From Catenuloplanes atrovinosus (GTDB lineage Bacteria > Actinomycetota > Actinomycetes > Mycobacteriales > Micromonosporaceae), in contig NZ_JAVDYB010000001.1 of the NCBI RefSeq assembly GCF_031458235.1, positions 6,514,501-6,578,500 on the forward strand: DNA of 64,000 nt. Reading direction: 5' to 3'. The first letter of the stretch is position 1. Each line of letters starts with the position of its first letter. Below, piece by piece: positions 25,031 to 33,385 of the stretch. Below the pieces are notes generated by a model, which did not search any database, had not been told where the DNA came from, and saw nothing but the letters and a program-made list of their open reading frames with translations. A program made the translations under genes and the position numbers.

Positions 25031-25612
25031 GTGGCGACAGACGCACCGGCGGGCTCGGCCAGGCCACGGAAACGCGCGGACGCGGAGCGCAACAAACAGG
25101 CGCTGCTGGACGCGGCCGCCGCCGCCTTCGTCGAGTCCGGCGTCGACGTGGCCGTCCGCGACATCGCGGCCCGGGCCGGCGTGGGCGTCGGCACCATCTA
25201 CCGCCACTTCCCCACCCGCGCCGACCTGATCGTCGCCGTCTACCGCCACCAGGTCGAGGCGTGCGCCGAGGCCGGCCCCGCACTGCTGGCCGCCGGCCCG
25301 TCCCCGCACGCCGCGCTCACCGCCTGGATCACACTGTTCGTCGACTTCCTGGTCACCAAGCACGGCCTCGCCGCCGCGCTGCAGTCCGACGACGCCGCCT
25401 TCCAGGCGCTTCACGCGTACTTCATCGACCGCCTGCTCCCGGTCTGCGCCGAACTGCTCGACGCCGGCACCGCCGCCGGCGAGGTCATCCCCGGCCTCGA
25501 CCCGCTCACCCTGCTCCGCGGCGTCGGCAACCTCTGCATCGGCGCCGAGGACCCCCGCTACGACGCCCGCGGCATGGTCGCCCTGGTCATCGAGGGCCTT
25601 CGGCCTCGCTGA
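25031..25612 (+). CDS. TetR-family repressor
   Basis: 193 residues from GTG 25031, preceded by GGAGG five bases upstream. The N-terminal helix-turn-helix is clear: KQALLDAAAAAFVESGVDVA, then VRDIAARAGVGVGTIYRHFP. The C-terminal ligand domain (about 75-190) is of the AcrR/YxaF-like variety with GVGNLCIGAEDPRYDARGMV. It diverges from an alpha/beta hydrolase gene and should bind the twin CGGAAC-N3-GTTCCG sites, repressing both itself and the hydrolase until a ligand, perhaps the ester substrate, is present. Confidence 0.88.
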   Translation: MATDAPAGSARPRKRADAERNKQALLDAAAAAFVESGVDVAVRDIAARAGVGVGTIYRHFPTRADLIVAVYRHQVEACAEAGPALLAAGPSPHAALTAWITLFVDFLVTKHGLAAALQSDDAAFQALHAYFIDRLLPVCAELLDAGTAAGEVIPGLDPLTLLRGVGNLCIGAEDPRYDARGMVALVIEGLRPR

Positions 25613-25760
25613 AAACCTTCCCATCCACCCGCTCCCGGCCTGGCCGCGATCCGCATGCCCGGAGCGGGCACCGGCCCCGCGGCCGGTCATCACGACCCCA
25701 CGGACGCCCCGGCCGGGACGCGGGCACGGACGTCACGTGGCGCAGGTGCTCCCGGTCGAT

Positions 25761-25800
25761 GCCGGGGCCCGGCAGCTCCGGAGGACCGCCGGGCCCCGGC
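25761..25800. terminator. bidirectional terminator between TetR and NmrA genes
   Basis: A perfect 13-bp inverted repeat (25761-25773 and 25788-25800) with a 14-base loop, itself containing CTCCGGAG, sits 8 bases from the stop of the minus-strand NmrA gene and about 150 bases beyond the TetR stop. Confidence 0.7.
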
Positions 25801-25808
25801 CGAGCAGG

Positions 25809-26759
25809 TCAGTGCCGTGGGATGGAGTCCGCGTTCGCCGCCAGCCAGGTCTCGAAGGTCTGCAGCGCCGGGTTCAGCCGCCGGACCTCGTCGAGGTCCC
25901 GCACGCCGGTGAAGTAGTCGGCCGCCTCCGTGTAGTACTGGAACATGTTGCCGAGCTCGTCCGCCCCCGGGAATCCGAGCCGCCGGTACGCGTCGTGGCT
26001 CAGCGGCCGGTAGGCGACCGGCTCGCCGAGCACCCGGCCCAGCGCCGCCGCGATCTCCTCGCCGGTCAGGTGCTCACCCGCGATGTGCACGGTCCGGCCG
26101 ACGTACGCGTCCCCGGCCTTGAGGATGCCGTACGCCGTCCGCCCGATGTCCTCCGCCGCGATGCCCGCGAGCCGCGCCTCGCCCAGCGGCAGGTTGAACA
26201 CGAGCGTGCCGTCCGCGTCCCGGACCGGCTCCCAGCCGAAGCCGGCCAGGTTGTCCCAGTACGCCGTCGTACGCAGGAACGTGGTCGGCACCCCCAGTTC
26301 GGTGAAGACGCCGTCCGCCTCCGCCTTCGCGTCGAAGTGCGGGACCCGGTAGCCGCCCTGGAGCACGGGCATGCGGGTGTCCGTCACCGGGAGGTGGTCG
26401 CGGGTGTCCTCCAGCGTCGACCAGATGACGTGCCGGAGCCCGGCCTCCTTCGCCGCCCGCGCCAGGTTCGCCGCCTCCTCCCGCTCGCGCACCACGGACA
26501 TGTGCGCCCAGAAGTTGGTGACCAGGTACGCGCCGTACGCACCCCGGAACGCCGCCGCCAGGCTCTCCGGATCGACGTTGTCCGCCTGCATCACCTCGGC
26601 CCCGAGTTTGACCAGTTCCTGTGCCGCCGGTGAGGTCGCGTCGCGGGTGAGCGCGCGCACCGCGAAGTCGCCGTCGGGGTCGTCCAGGATCGCGCGGACC
26701 AGCCCGCCGCCCTGCGCACCGGTGGCACCGACGACCGCGATGATCTTCTTCTCGCTCAT
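25809..26759 (-). CDS. NmrA/HSCARG-family NAD(P)-binding protein
   Basis: 316 residues from ATG 26759. It opens with the Rossmann motif IIAVVGATGAQGGGLVRAIL, continues with VRALTRDATSPAAQEL and VMQADNVDPESLAAAFRGAY, and ends in the NmrA C-terminal substrate-like lobe (FPGADELGNMFQYYTEAADY). NmrA-like proteins are atypical short-chain dehydrogenases that bind NAD(P) and often act as redox sensors, while some are reductases or quinone/nucleotide-sugar enzymes. It diverges from a MarR gene, a common regulator/target arrangement. Confidence 0.88.
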   Translation of the reverse strand: MSEKKIIAVVGATGAQGGGLVRAILDDPDGDFAVRALTRDATSPAAQELVKLGAEVMQADNVDPESLAAAFRGAYGAYLVTNFWAHMSVVREREEAANLARAAKEAGLRHVIWSTLEDTRDHLPVTDTRMPVLQGGYRVPHFDAKAEADGVFTELGVPTTFLRTTAYWDNLAGFGWEPVRDADGTLVFNLPLGEARLAGIAAEDIGRTAYGILKAGDAYVGRTVHIAGEHLTGEEIAAALGRVLGEPVAYRPLSHDAYRRLGFPGADELGNMFQYYTEAADYFTGVRDLDEVRRLNPALQTFETWLAANADSIPRH

Positions 26760-26831
26760 GACGAGTCTCCGCATCTTCAGGCGGGCCGACTGTCTTTCGG
26801 CCCTTCCATTGACACCTGAACTAGATCGCCA

Positions 26832-26872
26832 CATCGAAGCTTCCCGATCGATGACGCATCAACCTGTGACGC
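26832..26872. promoter_or_regulatory. possible MarR operator region
   Basis: The 126-base spacer between the divergent NmrA and MarR starts contains an inverted repeat CATCGA (26832-26837) / TCGATG (26848-26853) and a direct repeat TGACGC (26852-26857, 26867-26872). Either could be the regulator's binding site; neither is as strong as a typical MarR palindrome. Confidence 0.35.
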
Positions 26873-26885
26873 GTACCATGGGAAT

Positions 26886-27362
26886 GTGACCATCTGGCTG
26901 ACCGACGACGAGCAGCGCGACTGGCGCCGGTTCGTCACCATGCAGAGCCGGCTGATGGCCCAGCTCGCCGCGCACATGCAGGCCGAGGGCGGCATGTCGG
27001 TCCCGGACTACGAGGTGCTGGTGCACCTCACCGAGGCGCCGGGCGGCCGCATGCGCTCCACCGACCTGCTGGAGCTCACCTGCTGGGAGAAGAGCCGCCT
27101 GTCCCACCACCTCACCCGGATGGAGAAGCGCGGCTTCGTCACGCGCGAGACCCGCCCGGACGACCTGCGCTACTCGGACGTGGTGATCACCGCGGAGGGA
27201 CGGGCCGCGATCGAGGCGGCGGCGCCGATGCACGTGACGCACGTCCGGTCGTGGTTCGTGGACGCGCTGACCGCGGAGGAACTGGCCACGTTCGCGGCGT
27301 TGTGCGACAAGGTGACGACCCGACTGGACGAGGCCACGCCGGCCTGCCCGGCCGGGGCGTGA
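26886..27362 (+). CDS. MarR-family regulator
   Basis: 158 residues from GTG 26886. The winged helix-turn-helix spans about 35-105: MSVPDYEVLVHLTEAPGGRM, TDLLELTCWEKSRLSHHLTR and the wing MEKRGFVTRETRPDDLRYSD. Flanking helices should form the dimer interface. Single Cys residues (in LTCWEK and the C-terminus) could in principle respond to oxidants, as in OhrR-like members, but this is not shown. It most likely controls the divergent NmrA gene. Confidence 0.88.
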   Translation: MTIWLTDDEQRDWRRFVTMQSRLMAQLAAHMQAEGGMSVPDYEVLVHLTEAPGGRMRSTDLLELTCWEKSRLSHHLTRMEKRGFVTRETRPDDLRYSDVVITAEGRAAIEAAAPMHVTHVRSWFVDALTAEELATFAALCDKVTTRLDEATPACPAGA

Positions 27363-27368
27363 GGACGG

Positions 27369-28973
27369 TCAGGCGCGGCCGAGCAGGCGGGCGGTGAGCC
27401 CCGCGATGACCTCGCGGCGCTCGTCGTCGGTGAGCGGGTTGCCGCGCGCCGACGGCCGGGACTGCCAGGGCAGCGGCCCCTCCGGCCGGCGGTACTCCAC
27501 GCCGAGCGCGTCCAGCCGCGGGTAGTGGCCGGTCAGGCGGCGCGCGAAGTCGTCGCCGTCGCGTTCCGGCGCCGACCAGACCACCTCGGCGAGCGCGCAC
27601 AGCCGCGGGAAGGCCATGTAGTCGACCGCGCGGGCGTCCGGCATGTGCTCGGTCCAGATGTTGGCCTGCGCGCCGATGATCCGCGCCGGGTCGGCCACGC
27701 CGGGCGGCACCGGCTCGAAGGCGTACACGTCCTCGACCGTGAGGCGGGTGCCGACCGGCGCGGGTTCCGCCGGGTCGTCGGACTGCCGGTAGTCCAGATA
27801 GACCTTCATGTCCGGGCACGAGACGACGTCGTGGCCCGCGTTCGCGGCGAACGCGGCGGCCTCCGGCCCGCGCCACGCCCCGATCAGCGCGCCCGCGGGC
27901 GCGCCGCCCTCCAGGATCTCGTCCCAGCCGTACGGCCGGCGGCCACGCGACGCCAGCACGGCCGCGAACTGAGCGACGAACCAGGCCTGCAGGTCGTCCG
28001 GGTCGATGCCGAGCGCGCGGGCCCGCTCCACCGCGGCCGGGCTGGTGCGCCACTCCTCCCGGTCACACTCGTCGCCGCCGATGCCGATCACCGGGGACGG
28101 GAACAGGTCGCAGACCGTGTGCAGGACCGTGCGGCAGAAGTCCACCGCCTCGTCCGACACGTTGAGCGTGTGCGCGGAGATGCCCCACGCCTCGCGGACC
28201 GCGGGCGAGGAACCGTTGCCGAGCCGGGGGTACGCCGCGAGCGCGGCCTGCACGTGGCCGGGCAGATCGATCTCGGGCACCACCGTGACGTGCCGGGCCG
28301 CCGCGTAGGCGACGATCTCGCGAATGTCGTCCGCGGTGTAGTAGCCGCCGTGCGGCCGGTCGTCGTACTCGTCGTGGATGCGTGACCCGCGCATGCTGCG
28401 CGGGCGCCACGCGCCGACCGTGGTCAGGCGCGGATAGGCCGGGATCTCCAGCCGCCAGCCCTGGTCGTCGGTCAGGTGCAGGTGCAGCACGTTGAGCTTG
28501 TGCAGCGCGAGCAGGTCGATCAGCCGCAGCACACCCGCGACCGGCATGAAGTGCCGCGCCACGTCGAGCATGCAGCCGCGCCACCGGAACCGCGGCCCGT
28601 CCGCGACCTCCACGGCGGGCAGCGTCCACGGGCCGCCGGCCACCGGCGCACGGCGCAGCGCGGCCGGTGGCAGCAGTTGCCGCAGCGTCTGGAGTCCGTA
28701 GTGGACGCCCGCCGGATCGCCGCCCGTCACGGTGACCGCGGACGGCGTGACCACCACGCGGTACGCCTCCGGCCCCAGCGCGGCGTCGAGGCGCAGCGCG
28801 ACGGCGTCCGAGTCCGCGGTGCCCGGCGGGAGGAAGCAGCCGGTCGGCGGCCCGAGCGTGGCCCGCAGCCAGGCCGCCTCCGCCAGCAGCGGGGCCGGCG
28901 CGTCCAGCACCGTGCCCGGATGCAGCGTGAACGTGCCGCCGGACGCGACGACCGACACCGGGCGCGGGATCAT
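27369..28973 (-). CDS. GH20 beta-N-acetylhexosaminidase
   Basis: 534 residues from ATG 28973, whose first base overlaps the stop of the permease gene. Residues 1-120 are the GH20b-type N-terminal domain (MIPRPVSVVASGGTFTLHPG). The barrel begins with FRWRGCMLDVARHFMPV and carries the catalytic Asp-Glu pair at 301-302 (IGIGGDECD), where Asp polarises the substrate acetamido group and Glu is acid/base; WTEHMPD and the MAFPRLCALAEVVW segment follow. No signal peptide, so it acts on imported oligosaccharides. Being the last gene of a sugar ABC operon, it should release GlcNAc (or GalNAc) from chitobiose-like or muropeptide-derived sugars in the cytoplasm. Confidence 0.93.
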   Translation of the reverse strand: MIPRPVSVVASGGTFTLHPGTVLDAPAPLLAEAAWLRATLGPPTGCFLPPGTADSDAVALRLDAALGPEAYRVVVTPSAVTVTGGDPAGVHYGLQTLRQLLPPAALRRAPVAGGPWTLPAVEVADGPRFRWRGCMLDVARHFMPVAGVLRLIDLLALHKLNVLHLHLTDDQGWRLEIPAYPRLTTVGAWRPRSMRGSRIHDEYDDRPHGGYYTADDIREIVAYAAARHVTVVPEIDLPGHVQAALAAYPRLGNGSSPAVREAWGISAHTLNVSDEAVDFCRTVLHTVCDLFPSPVIGIGGDECDREEWRTSPAAVERARALGIDPDDLQAWFVAQFAAVLASRGRRPYGWDEILEGGAPAGALIGAWRGPEAAAFAANAGHDVVSCPDMKVYLDYRQSDDPAEPAPVGTRLTVEDVYAFEPVPPGVADPARIIGAQANIWTEHMPDARAVDYMAFPRLCALAEVVWSAPERDGDDFARRLTGHYPRLDALGVEYRRPEGPLPWQSRPSARGNPLTDDERREVIAGLTARLLGRA

Positions 28974-29791
28974 CAGTCCTTCACCGCCCCGGCCAGGCCG
29001 GACACCAGGCGCCGCTGGACGAGCAGGAAGAAGATCAGCACGGGTACGGTCATCAGCACCGACGCCGCCATGATCCCGCCCCAGTCGTTCTCGTCCGGCT
29101 TGAAGAAGACCAGCAGCGCCATCGGCAGCGTCTGGTTCTCGGTGGCGCTGATGATGAACGTGCGCGCGAACAGGAAGTCGTTCCAGGCCGTGATGAACGA
29201 GAACACGCTGGTCGCCGCGAGGCCGGGGGCGACCAGCGGGAACAGGATGCGCCACAGGATCTGCCAGCGGGACGCGCCGTCCAGTTGCGCGGCCTCCTCG
29301 ATCTCGTCCGGGATCGCGGCGACGAAGCCGCGCAGCATCCACACCGCCAGCGGCAGCGTGAACGCGAAGTGCACCAGGATCAGCGAGAACAGCGTGTTCA
29401 GCGCGCCCAGATCACGCACCAGGAAGAACAGCGGGATGGTGAGCGCCTCGATCGGCACCATCTGGGCGATCAGGAACAGCACCAGCAGCGTGGTCCGGAA
29501 CCGGAAGCGGAACCGGGTCAGCGCCACCGCGGCGAGGAACGCCACCAGCCCGGACAGCGCGACCACGGCCAGCGCCACGATCAGGCTGTTGATGAAGTAG
29601 CGGCCGAAGTCGTTGACCTGCAGCACCCGCTGGAAGCTCGACAGCGTCGGGTGCAGCGTCCACGGTACGGGCGACGCGGACTGGATCTCGCCGGCCGGCT
29701 TCAGCGCGGACAGCACCATCCAGTAGATCGGGAACGCGACGACCAGCGCGACGATCAGCGCGACGGCGTTCGGGAACAGGCGACGGCTCAC
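28973..29791 (-). CDS. sugar ABC transporter permease (MalG/NgcG type)
   Basis: 272 residues from GTG 29791 (GTGA overlap with the preceding permease). Six membrane helices, starting PNAVALIVALVVAFPIYWMV. The cytoplasmic EAA loop is conserved: EIEEAAQLDGASRWQILWRI. CUT1 family subunit that pairs with the upstream MalF-type permease to form the transmembrane channel for an oligosaccharide. Confidence 0.92.
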   Translation of the reverse strand: MSRRLFPNAVALIVALVVAFPIYWMVLSALKPAGEIQSASPVPWTLHPTLSSFQRVLQVNDFGRYFINSLIVALAVVALSGLVAFLAAVALTRFRFRFRTTLLVLFLIAQMVPIEALTIPLFFLVRDLGALNTLFSLILVHFAFTLPLAVWMLRGFVAAIPDEIEEAAQLDGASRWQILWRILFPLVAPGLAATSVFSFITAWNDFLFARTFIISATENQTLPMALLVFFKPDENDWGGIMAASVLMTVPVLIFFLLVQRRLVSGLAGAVKD

Positions 29792-30714
29792 AGCGGCTCC
29801 CCGGAGCGGCGCAGCATGCGCAGATAGACCAGCGTGACGGCGAGCAGGATCAGCATCATCACCACGCCGATCGCGGAACCGAGGCCGTACTCCGAGGAGG
29901 CGAAGGCCTGCTGGTACGCGTACACGTTGAGGGTCAGGTTCTGCCCGGCGATGCCGCCGCCGTTCGTCATCACGTAGATCTGGGTGAAGATCTTGAAGTC
30001 CCAGATGATCGACTGGATGACCACGATCGCGATGACCGGGCGCAGCATCGGCACGGTGACGCTCCAGAACGACCGCCACGGCCCGGCGCCGTCCAGCTGC
30101 GCGGCCTCCAGCACCTGCTCCGGCAGCGCCTTGATCCCGGCGTAGAGGGTGACCATCACGAACGGGAACGAGTGCCACACCACGACCGCGCCGACCAGCG
30201 CGAACGCGGAGAACCGCTGGTACGTCCAGTTGTGCCCCTCCCAGCCGAGCACCCGGTTCACCAGGCCCAGGTTGGTGTCGAAGAGGAACATCCAGACCGT
30301 GGAGCCGGTCATCGCGGGCGCGGCCCACGCGGCCATCGCGGCGAGCGACAGTGCGTACCCGGCCCACCGGCTGACCTTGGTGAGCAGCACCGCGAGCGCG
30401 GCGCCGACCGCCAGCGTGACCACCACGCAGCCGGCCGCGAACAGCACGGTGGCCCACAGCACGGACCAGAACTTCGGCGCGGACATCAGCTCCGCGTAGT
30501 TGTCCAGGCCGACGAACCGGGTCGGCTGGCCGCCGCTGACCTGTGCCTGCCGGAAGTCCAGCACGGAGAGCAGGCCGAGCTGGTAGATCGGGTAGACGAA
30601 CAGCGGCACCAGCACCGCGGCCGCGGGCAGCAGCATCCACAGCGGCGCGAGCTGCCGCCCCTTGCGGGTGCGGGCCCGGCCGGCGACGGCCGGGCCCGCG
30701 TCGATCGCTGTCAC
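29788..30714 (-). CDS. sugar ABC transporter permease (MalF/NgcF type)
   Basis: 308 residues from GTG 30714. A cytoplasmic N-terminus with ARTRKGRQL precedes six membrane helices, and the EAA loop reads LEAAQLDGAGPWRSFWSVTV. CUT1 permease, partner of the downstream MalG-type protein. Start and stop overlap both neighbours, so binding protein, two permeases and hexosaminidase form one translational unit. No ATPase gene is in this operon; in many actinobacteria the multitask ATPase MsiK energises such importers. Confidence 0.92.
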   Translation of the reverse strand: MTAIDAGPAVAGRARTRKGRQLAPLWMLLPAAAVLVPLFVYPIYQLGLLSVLDFRQAQVSGGQPTRFVGLDNYAELMSAPKFWSVLWATVLFAAGCVVVTLAVGAALAVLLTKVSRWAGYALSLAAMAAWAAPAMTGSTVWMFLFDTNLGLVNRVLGWEGHNWTYQRFSAFALVGAVVVWHSFPFVMVTLYAGIKALPEQVLEAAQLDGAGPWRSFWSVTVPMLRPVIAIVVIQSIIWDFKIFTQIYVMTNGGGIAGQNLTLNVYAYQQAFASSEYGLGSAIGVVMMLILLAVTLVYLRMLRRSGEPL

Positions 30715-31967
30715 TTCTCCAGGGCCGCGCTCACCGCGGCGGCGGCCTCGTCGGTGGCGGCGTCCACGGTGGCTCGCCCGGTCGCGATGTTCTGCAGCAT
30801 GGTGGGGATGACGGCCTGGCTGTCGATCGCGCCCCAGCCCGGGTCGACCGGGACGAACTTCGTGCCGGCCGCGATCGTGTCCAGGTACGGCTTGAGCGAC
30901 GGGTCGGACGCGGCCAGCTCGGTGCGCGCGGCCGTGAGCGTCGGCAGGTTGCCCATCGCCTCGTACATCTTGAGCTGGTACGTCCTGCTGCCGAGCAGCT
31001 TCAGGAAGTCGGCGGCGAGCGTACGGCGCTGGGTGTTCTTCATGATGCCGAGGTTGTTGCCGCCGGCGAACGCGGGCGCGACGGTGCCGGCCTGGACGCC
31101 CGGCAGCGGCACGACCGCGTACTTGCCCTTGGCCGCGCCGGCCTCGACCGCGGCGCGGTTGAAGTTGCCGAGGATCGCCATGCCGGCCTTGCCGCCCGCG
31201 AACAGCTCGACGGTCTTGCCGCCGGTCAGGTCCGCGCACTGCTGCGGCGGGCAGTTGTCGTCCTTGAGCAGGTCGGTGTACGCGGTGACGCCGGCCCGGG
31301 ACTGCGCCGAGTTCAGCGCCGTGATGTCGCCGCCGTTGGCCCACACGAACGGCAGCGCGCCGAACGTGTACTTGCCGCCGACCGCGATGCCGAACAGCTC
31401 CGGCTTCTTCTCCCGGATGGTCCGGGCGGTGCTGGTCAGCTCCGCCATCGTCGCCGGCGGCTTCAGGCCCAGTTCGGTGAAGACGTCGGTGCGGTAGTAG
31501 AGCGCGCGCACGCCGACCCACCAGGGCAGGCCGTAGAGTTTGCCGTCGACCGTGACGCTGGCGCGCAGGTCGGAGCCGAGGTCGGCGCCCTCGGACCAGC
31601 CGTCGATGTCGGCGGTCACGTCCGCGAGGCCGCCGGCCGCCACGTACTCGGCGATGTCGGTGTTGCCGAACTCGACCACGTCGGGGGCGCTGGCCGGGTC
31701 GTTGAACGCGCCCTTGAAGCGCTCGCCGCGCGTCTCGACCGCGATGTACTGCACGTCCACGGTGACGCCGGAGTGCGCGGCCTGGAACTCGTCGATCGCG
31801 GCCTTGATCACCGCCTCCTTGGGGGCGCGGTTCGGCTCGTCGAAGAGCCAGACGCGCAGCGTGCCGGTCTTCTCGTCGGCGCCGGACGACGCCGGCGAGT
31901 TGGTGGAGGGGGCGCAGCCGGTCAGCAGCGCCGCGGCGAGGGCGACGCCCGCTATCCGCTTCTTCAT
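30711..31967 (-). CDS. sugar-binding lipoprotein of ABC importer
   Basis: 418 residues from ATG 31967. Lipoprotein signal: MKKRIAGVALAAALLTGC with lipid-modified Cys18. The mature protein is a family 1 solute-binding protein: TLRVWLFDEPNRAP, VEFGNTDIAEYVAAGGLADV, LYGLPWWVGVRALYYRTDVF and GGNNLGIMKNTQ. Linked to two CUT1 permeases and a cytoplasmic GH20, it resembles the NgcE/DasA type that binds N-acetylglucosamine or chitobiose; the ligand assignment is inference from context. A promoter element shared with the nearby regulator gene at 33386 lies just upstream. Confidence 0.9.
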   Translation of the reverse strand: MKKRIAGVALAAALLTGCAPSTNSPASSGADEKTGTLRVWLFDEPNRAPKEAVIKAAIDEFQAAHSGVTVDVQYIAVETRGERFKGAFNDPASAPDVVEFGNTDIAEYVAAGGLADVTADIDGWSEGADLGSDLRASVTVDGKLYGLPWWVGVRALYYRTDVFTELGLKPPATMAELTSTARTIREKKPELFGIAVGGKYTFGALPFVWANGGDITALNSAQSRAGVTAYTDLLKDDNCPPQQCADLTGGKTVELFAGGKAGMAILGNFNRAAVEAGAAKGKYAVVPLPGVQAGTVAPAFAGGNNLGIMKNTQRRTLAADFLKLLGSRTYQLKMYEAMGNLPTLTAARTELAASDPSLKPYLDTIAAGTKFVPVDPGWGAIDSQAVIPTMLQNIATGRATVDAATDEAAAAVSAALEK

Positions 31968-31983
31968 CGGGCCTCCGTCGGGA

Positions 31984-32012
31984 GAATATTCCGTGCCTGG
32001 TTCGTAAATGGT
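31984..32012 (-). promoter_or_regulatory. promoter element shared with site at 33331, copy A
   Basis: Read toward the binding-protein gene, this site has ACCATTTACGAACC, a short spacer with GCACGG, and AATATT ending 19 bases before ATG 31967. On the plus strand GGTTCGT occurs twice (31999-32005 and 32010-32016), 11 bases apart, i.e. one helical turn. A near copy lies before the regulator gene at 33386. Confidence 0.6.
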
Positions 32013-32073
32013 TCGTTGACGCGTGGCACATAGCGTGGGACCGGGCGGTTCAGCACGTCAAGACCCTCGGAGG

Positions 32074-33258
32074 TCACAAATGAGGCCGCAGCACGCCGGA
32101 AACCCGCCCGTCATGATCGACAACGGGGATCGCGCGCCACTTGTCGAACGCGGTGCACGGGTGCGAGATCCCGAACAGCACCAGCTCACCGGGGACGAGG
32201 TGGGCGCCGCCGGTGGCCACGTAGGCGTGGTGGTCGTTCACCTTGGTCACGCGCGCGCCGGTGATCTCGCGCTCGGCACCGTCGGCGCCGCGCACCCGCT
32301 GCGGCTCGGGCAGGCCCTCGTCGTAGGGGACCTCGCGCTTGCCCATGCCGACCAGCGCGAGCCCGGGCTCCGGCGTGGAGAGCACCAGCGCCCAGACGCC
32401 CAGCGCGGCGGTCAGCGCGCCCTCGCCGGCCAGCCGGCCGAACGGGTCGCGCTCCCGGTAGATGCCGTCGTCGTGGGTCACGTAGGCGCCGGAGCGCAGC
32501 AGCCCGACGATGGTGCGGCCGGGGATCCACTGGCCCTGAAGACGGTCGGCGACCACGTCGAACCAGGCGCTGCCGCCCGCGGAGACCACGATGTCGCCGT
32601 CGATCAGCGGGGCCACCGCGTGCGCGGCCTCGCGCAGCCGGTCCAGGAACGCGGCCACCGCCTCCGCGCCGGACAGGCCGCCCTCGTACCCGGTGACGCC
32701 GGCCAGCCGCAGGCCCGGGCGCGCCTGGACCGCCTCGGCGGTCCGCACCAGTTCCCGCACGGTGCGGGCGCCGGTGCGGCCGTTGTCGTGGCCCAGTTCC
32801 ACCAGCACCGGCAGCGTGCCGGCCGAGGCCGCGCCGGCGATCTCCGCGCCGGTCACCGAGTCGATCGTGATCATCACGTCGTGCTCGGCCGCCCAGCGCA
32901 GCGCGACCGGGTCCATCACCTGGTTCGCGACCAGGATGCGGGGCGCGCCCATCGCGTGCGCGGCCAGCGCCTGGTTCGCGGTGGCGACGGTGACCGCCCA
33001 GGCGCCGGCGTCGAGCTGGGCCCGGACCAGCGTGGGGCTCATGTGGGTCTTGATGTGCGGCGCGATCTCCAGGCCGCGCCGGGCGCAGAACGCGGCCATG
33101 GTCGCCACGTTGGCGTCGAGCGCGGGCTGCCGGGCGAACATCACCGGGTACGTGAAGGAGCCGTCGAAGAGCGTGTGCCCGGCCGCGATGAAGTCCTCGT
33201 CGGTGATCGGCGGACCCGGGTTGAAGAAACCCTTGGTACGCCAGTCGATCGTGCTCAT
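32074..33258 (-). CDS. PLP-dependent D-serine dehydratase/D-threonine aldolase-like enzyme
   Basis: 394 residues from ATG 33258. N-terminal alanine-racemase-type barrel with the PLP lysine at residue 70 (IAPHIKTHMSP), followed by VELGHDNGRTGARTVRELVR and VVSAGGSAWFDV (phosphate-binding region). The C-terminal domain has NDHHAYV and SHPCTAFDKW, the His-x-Cys zinc site of eukaryotic-type D-serine dehydratases and metal-dependent D-threonine aldolases. Dehydration of D-serine would give 2-aminoacrylate, which the RidA protein encoded 2.7 kb away can hydrolyse. Divergent from the regulator gene at 33386 with a 127-base spacer. Confidence 0.85.
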   Translation of the reverse strand: MSTIDWRTKGFFNPGPPITDEDFIAAGHTLFDGSFTYPVMFARQPALDANVATMAAFCARRGLEIAPHIKTHMSPTLVRAQLDAGAWAVTVATANQALAAHAMGAPRILVANQVMDPVALRWAAEHDVMITIDSVTGAEIAGAASAGTLPVLVELGHDNGRTGARTVRELVRTAEAVQARPGLRLAGVTGYEGGLSGAEAVAAFLDRLREAAHAVAPLIDGDIVVSAGGSAWFDVVADRLQGQWIPGRTIVGLLRSGAYVTHDDGIYRERDPFGRLAGEGALTAALGVWALVLSTPEPGLALVGMGKREVPYDEGLPEPQRVRGADGAEREITGARVTKVNDHHAYVATGGAHLVPGELVLFGISHPCTAFDKWRAIPVVDHDGRVSGVLRPHL

Positions 33259-33330
33259 TGTGACACCCTTCTCGCAGGACGGGCTTGACCCGGGCGGGCC
33301 GAGGCCCCACTCTTAGTCGAGCTTTAGCGC

Positions 33331-33356
33331 ACTATTTACGAACCTGCTCGAATATC
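33331..33356 (+). promoter_or_regulatory. promoter element shared with site at 31984, copy B
   Basis: ACTATTTACGAACC followed by TGCTCG and AATATC, 29 bases before the proposed GTG 33386. The 14-base core matches copy A (31984-32012) at 13 positions in the same orientation relative to the downstream gene, and the AATAT block is also kept. It probably is an operator overlapping a promoter. Confidence 0.6.
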
Positions 33357-33385
33357 GGTTCTGATCGTAGGTGAGGGGCGGCCCC

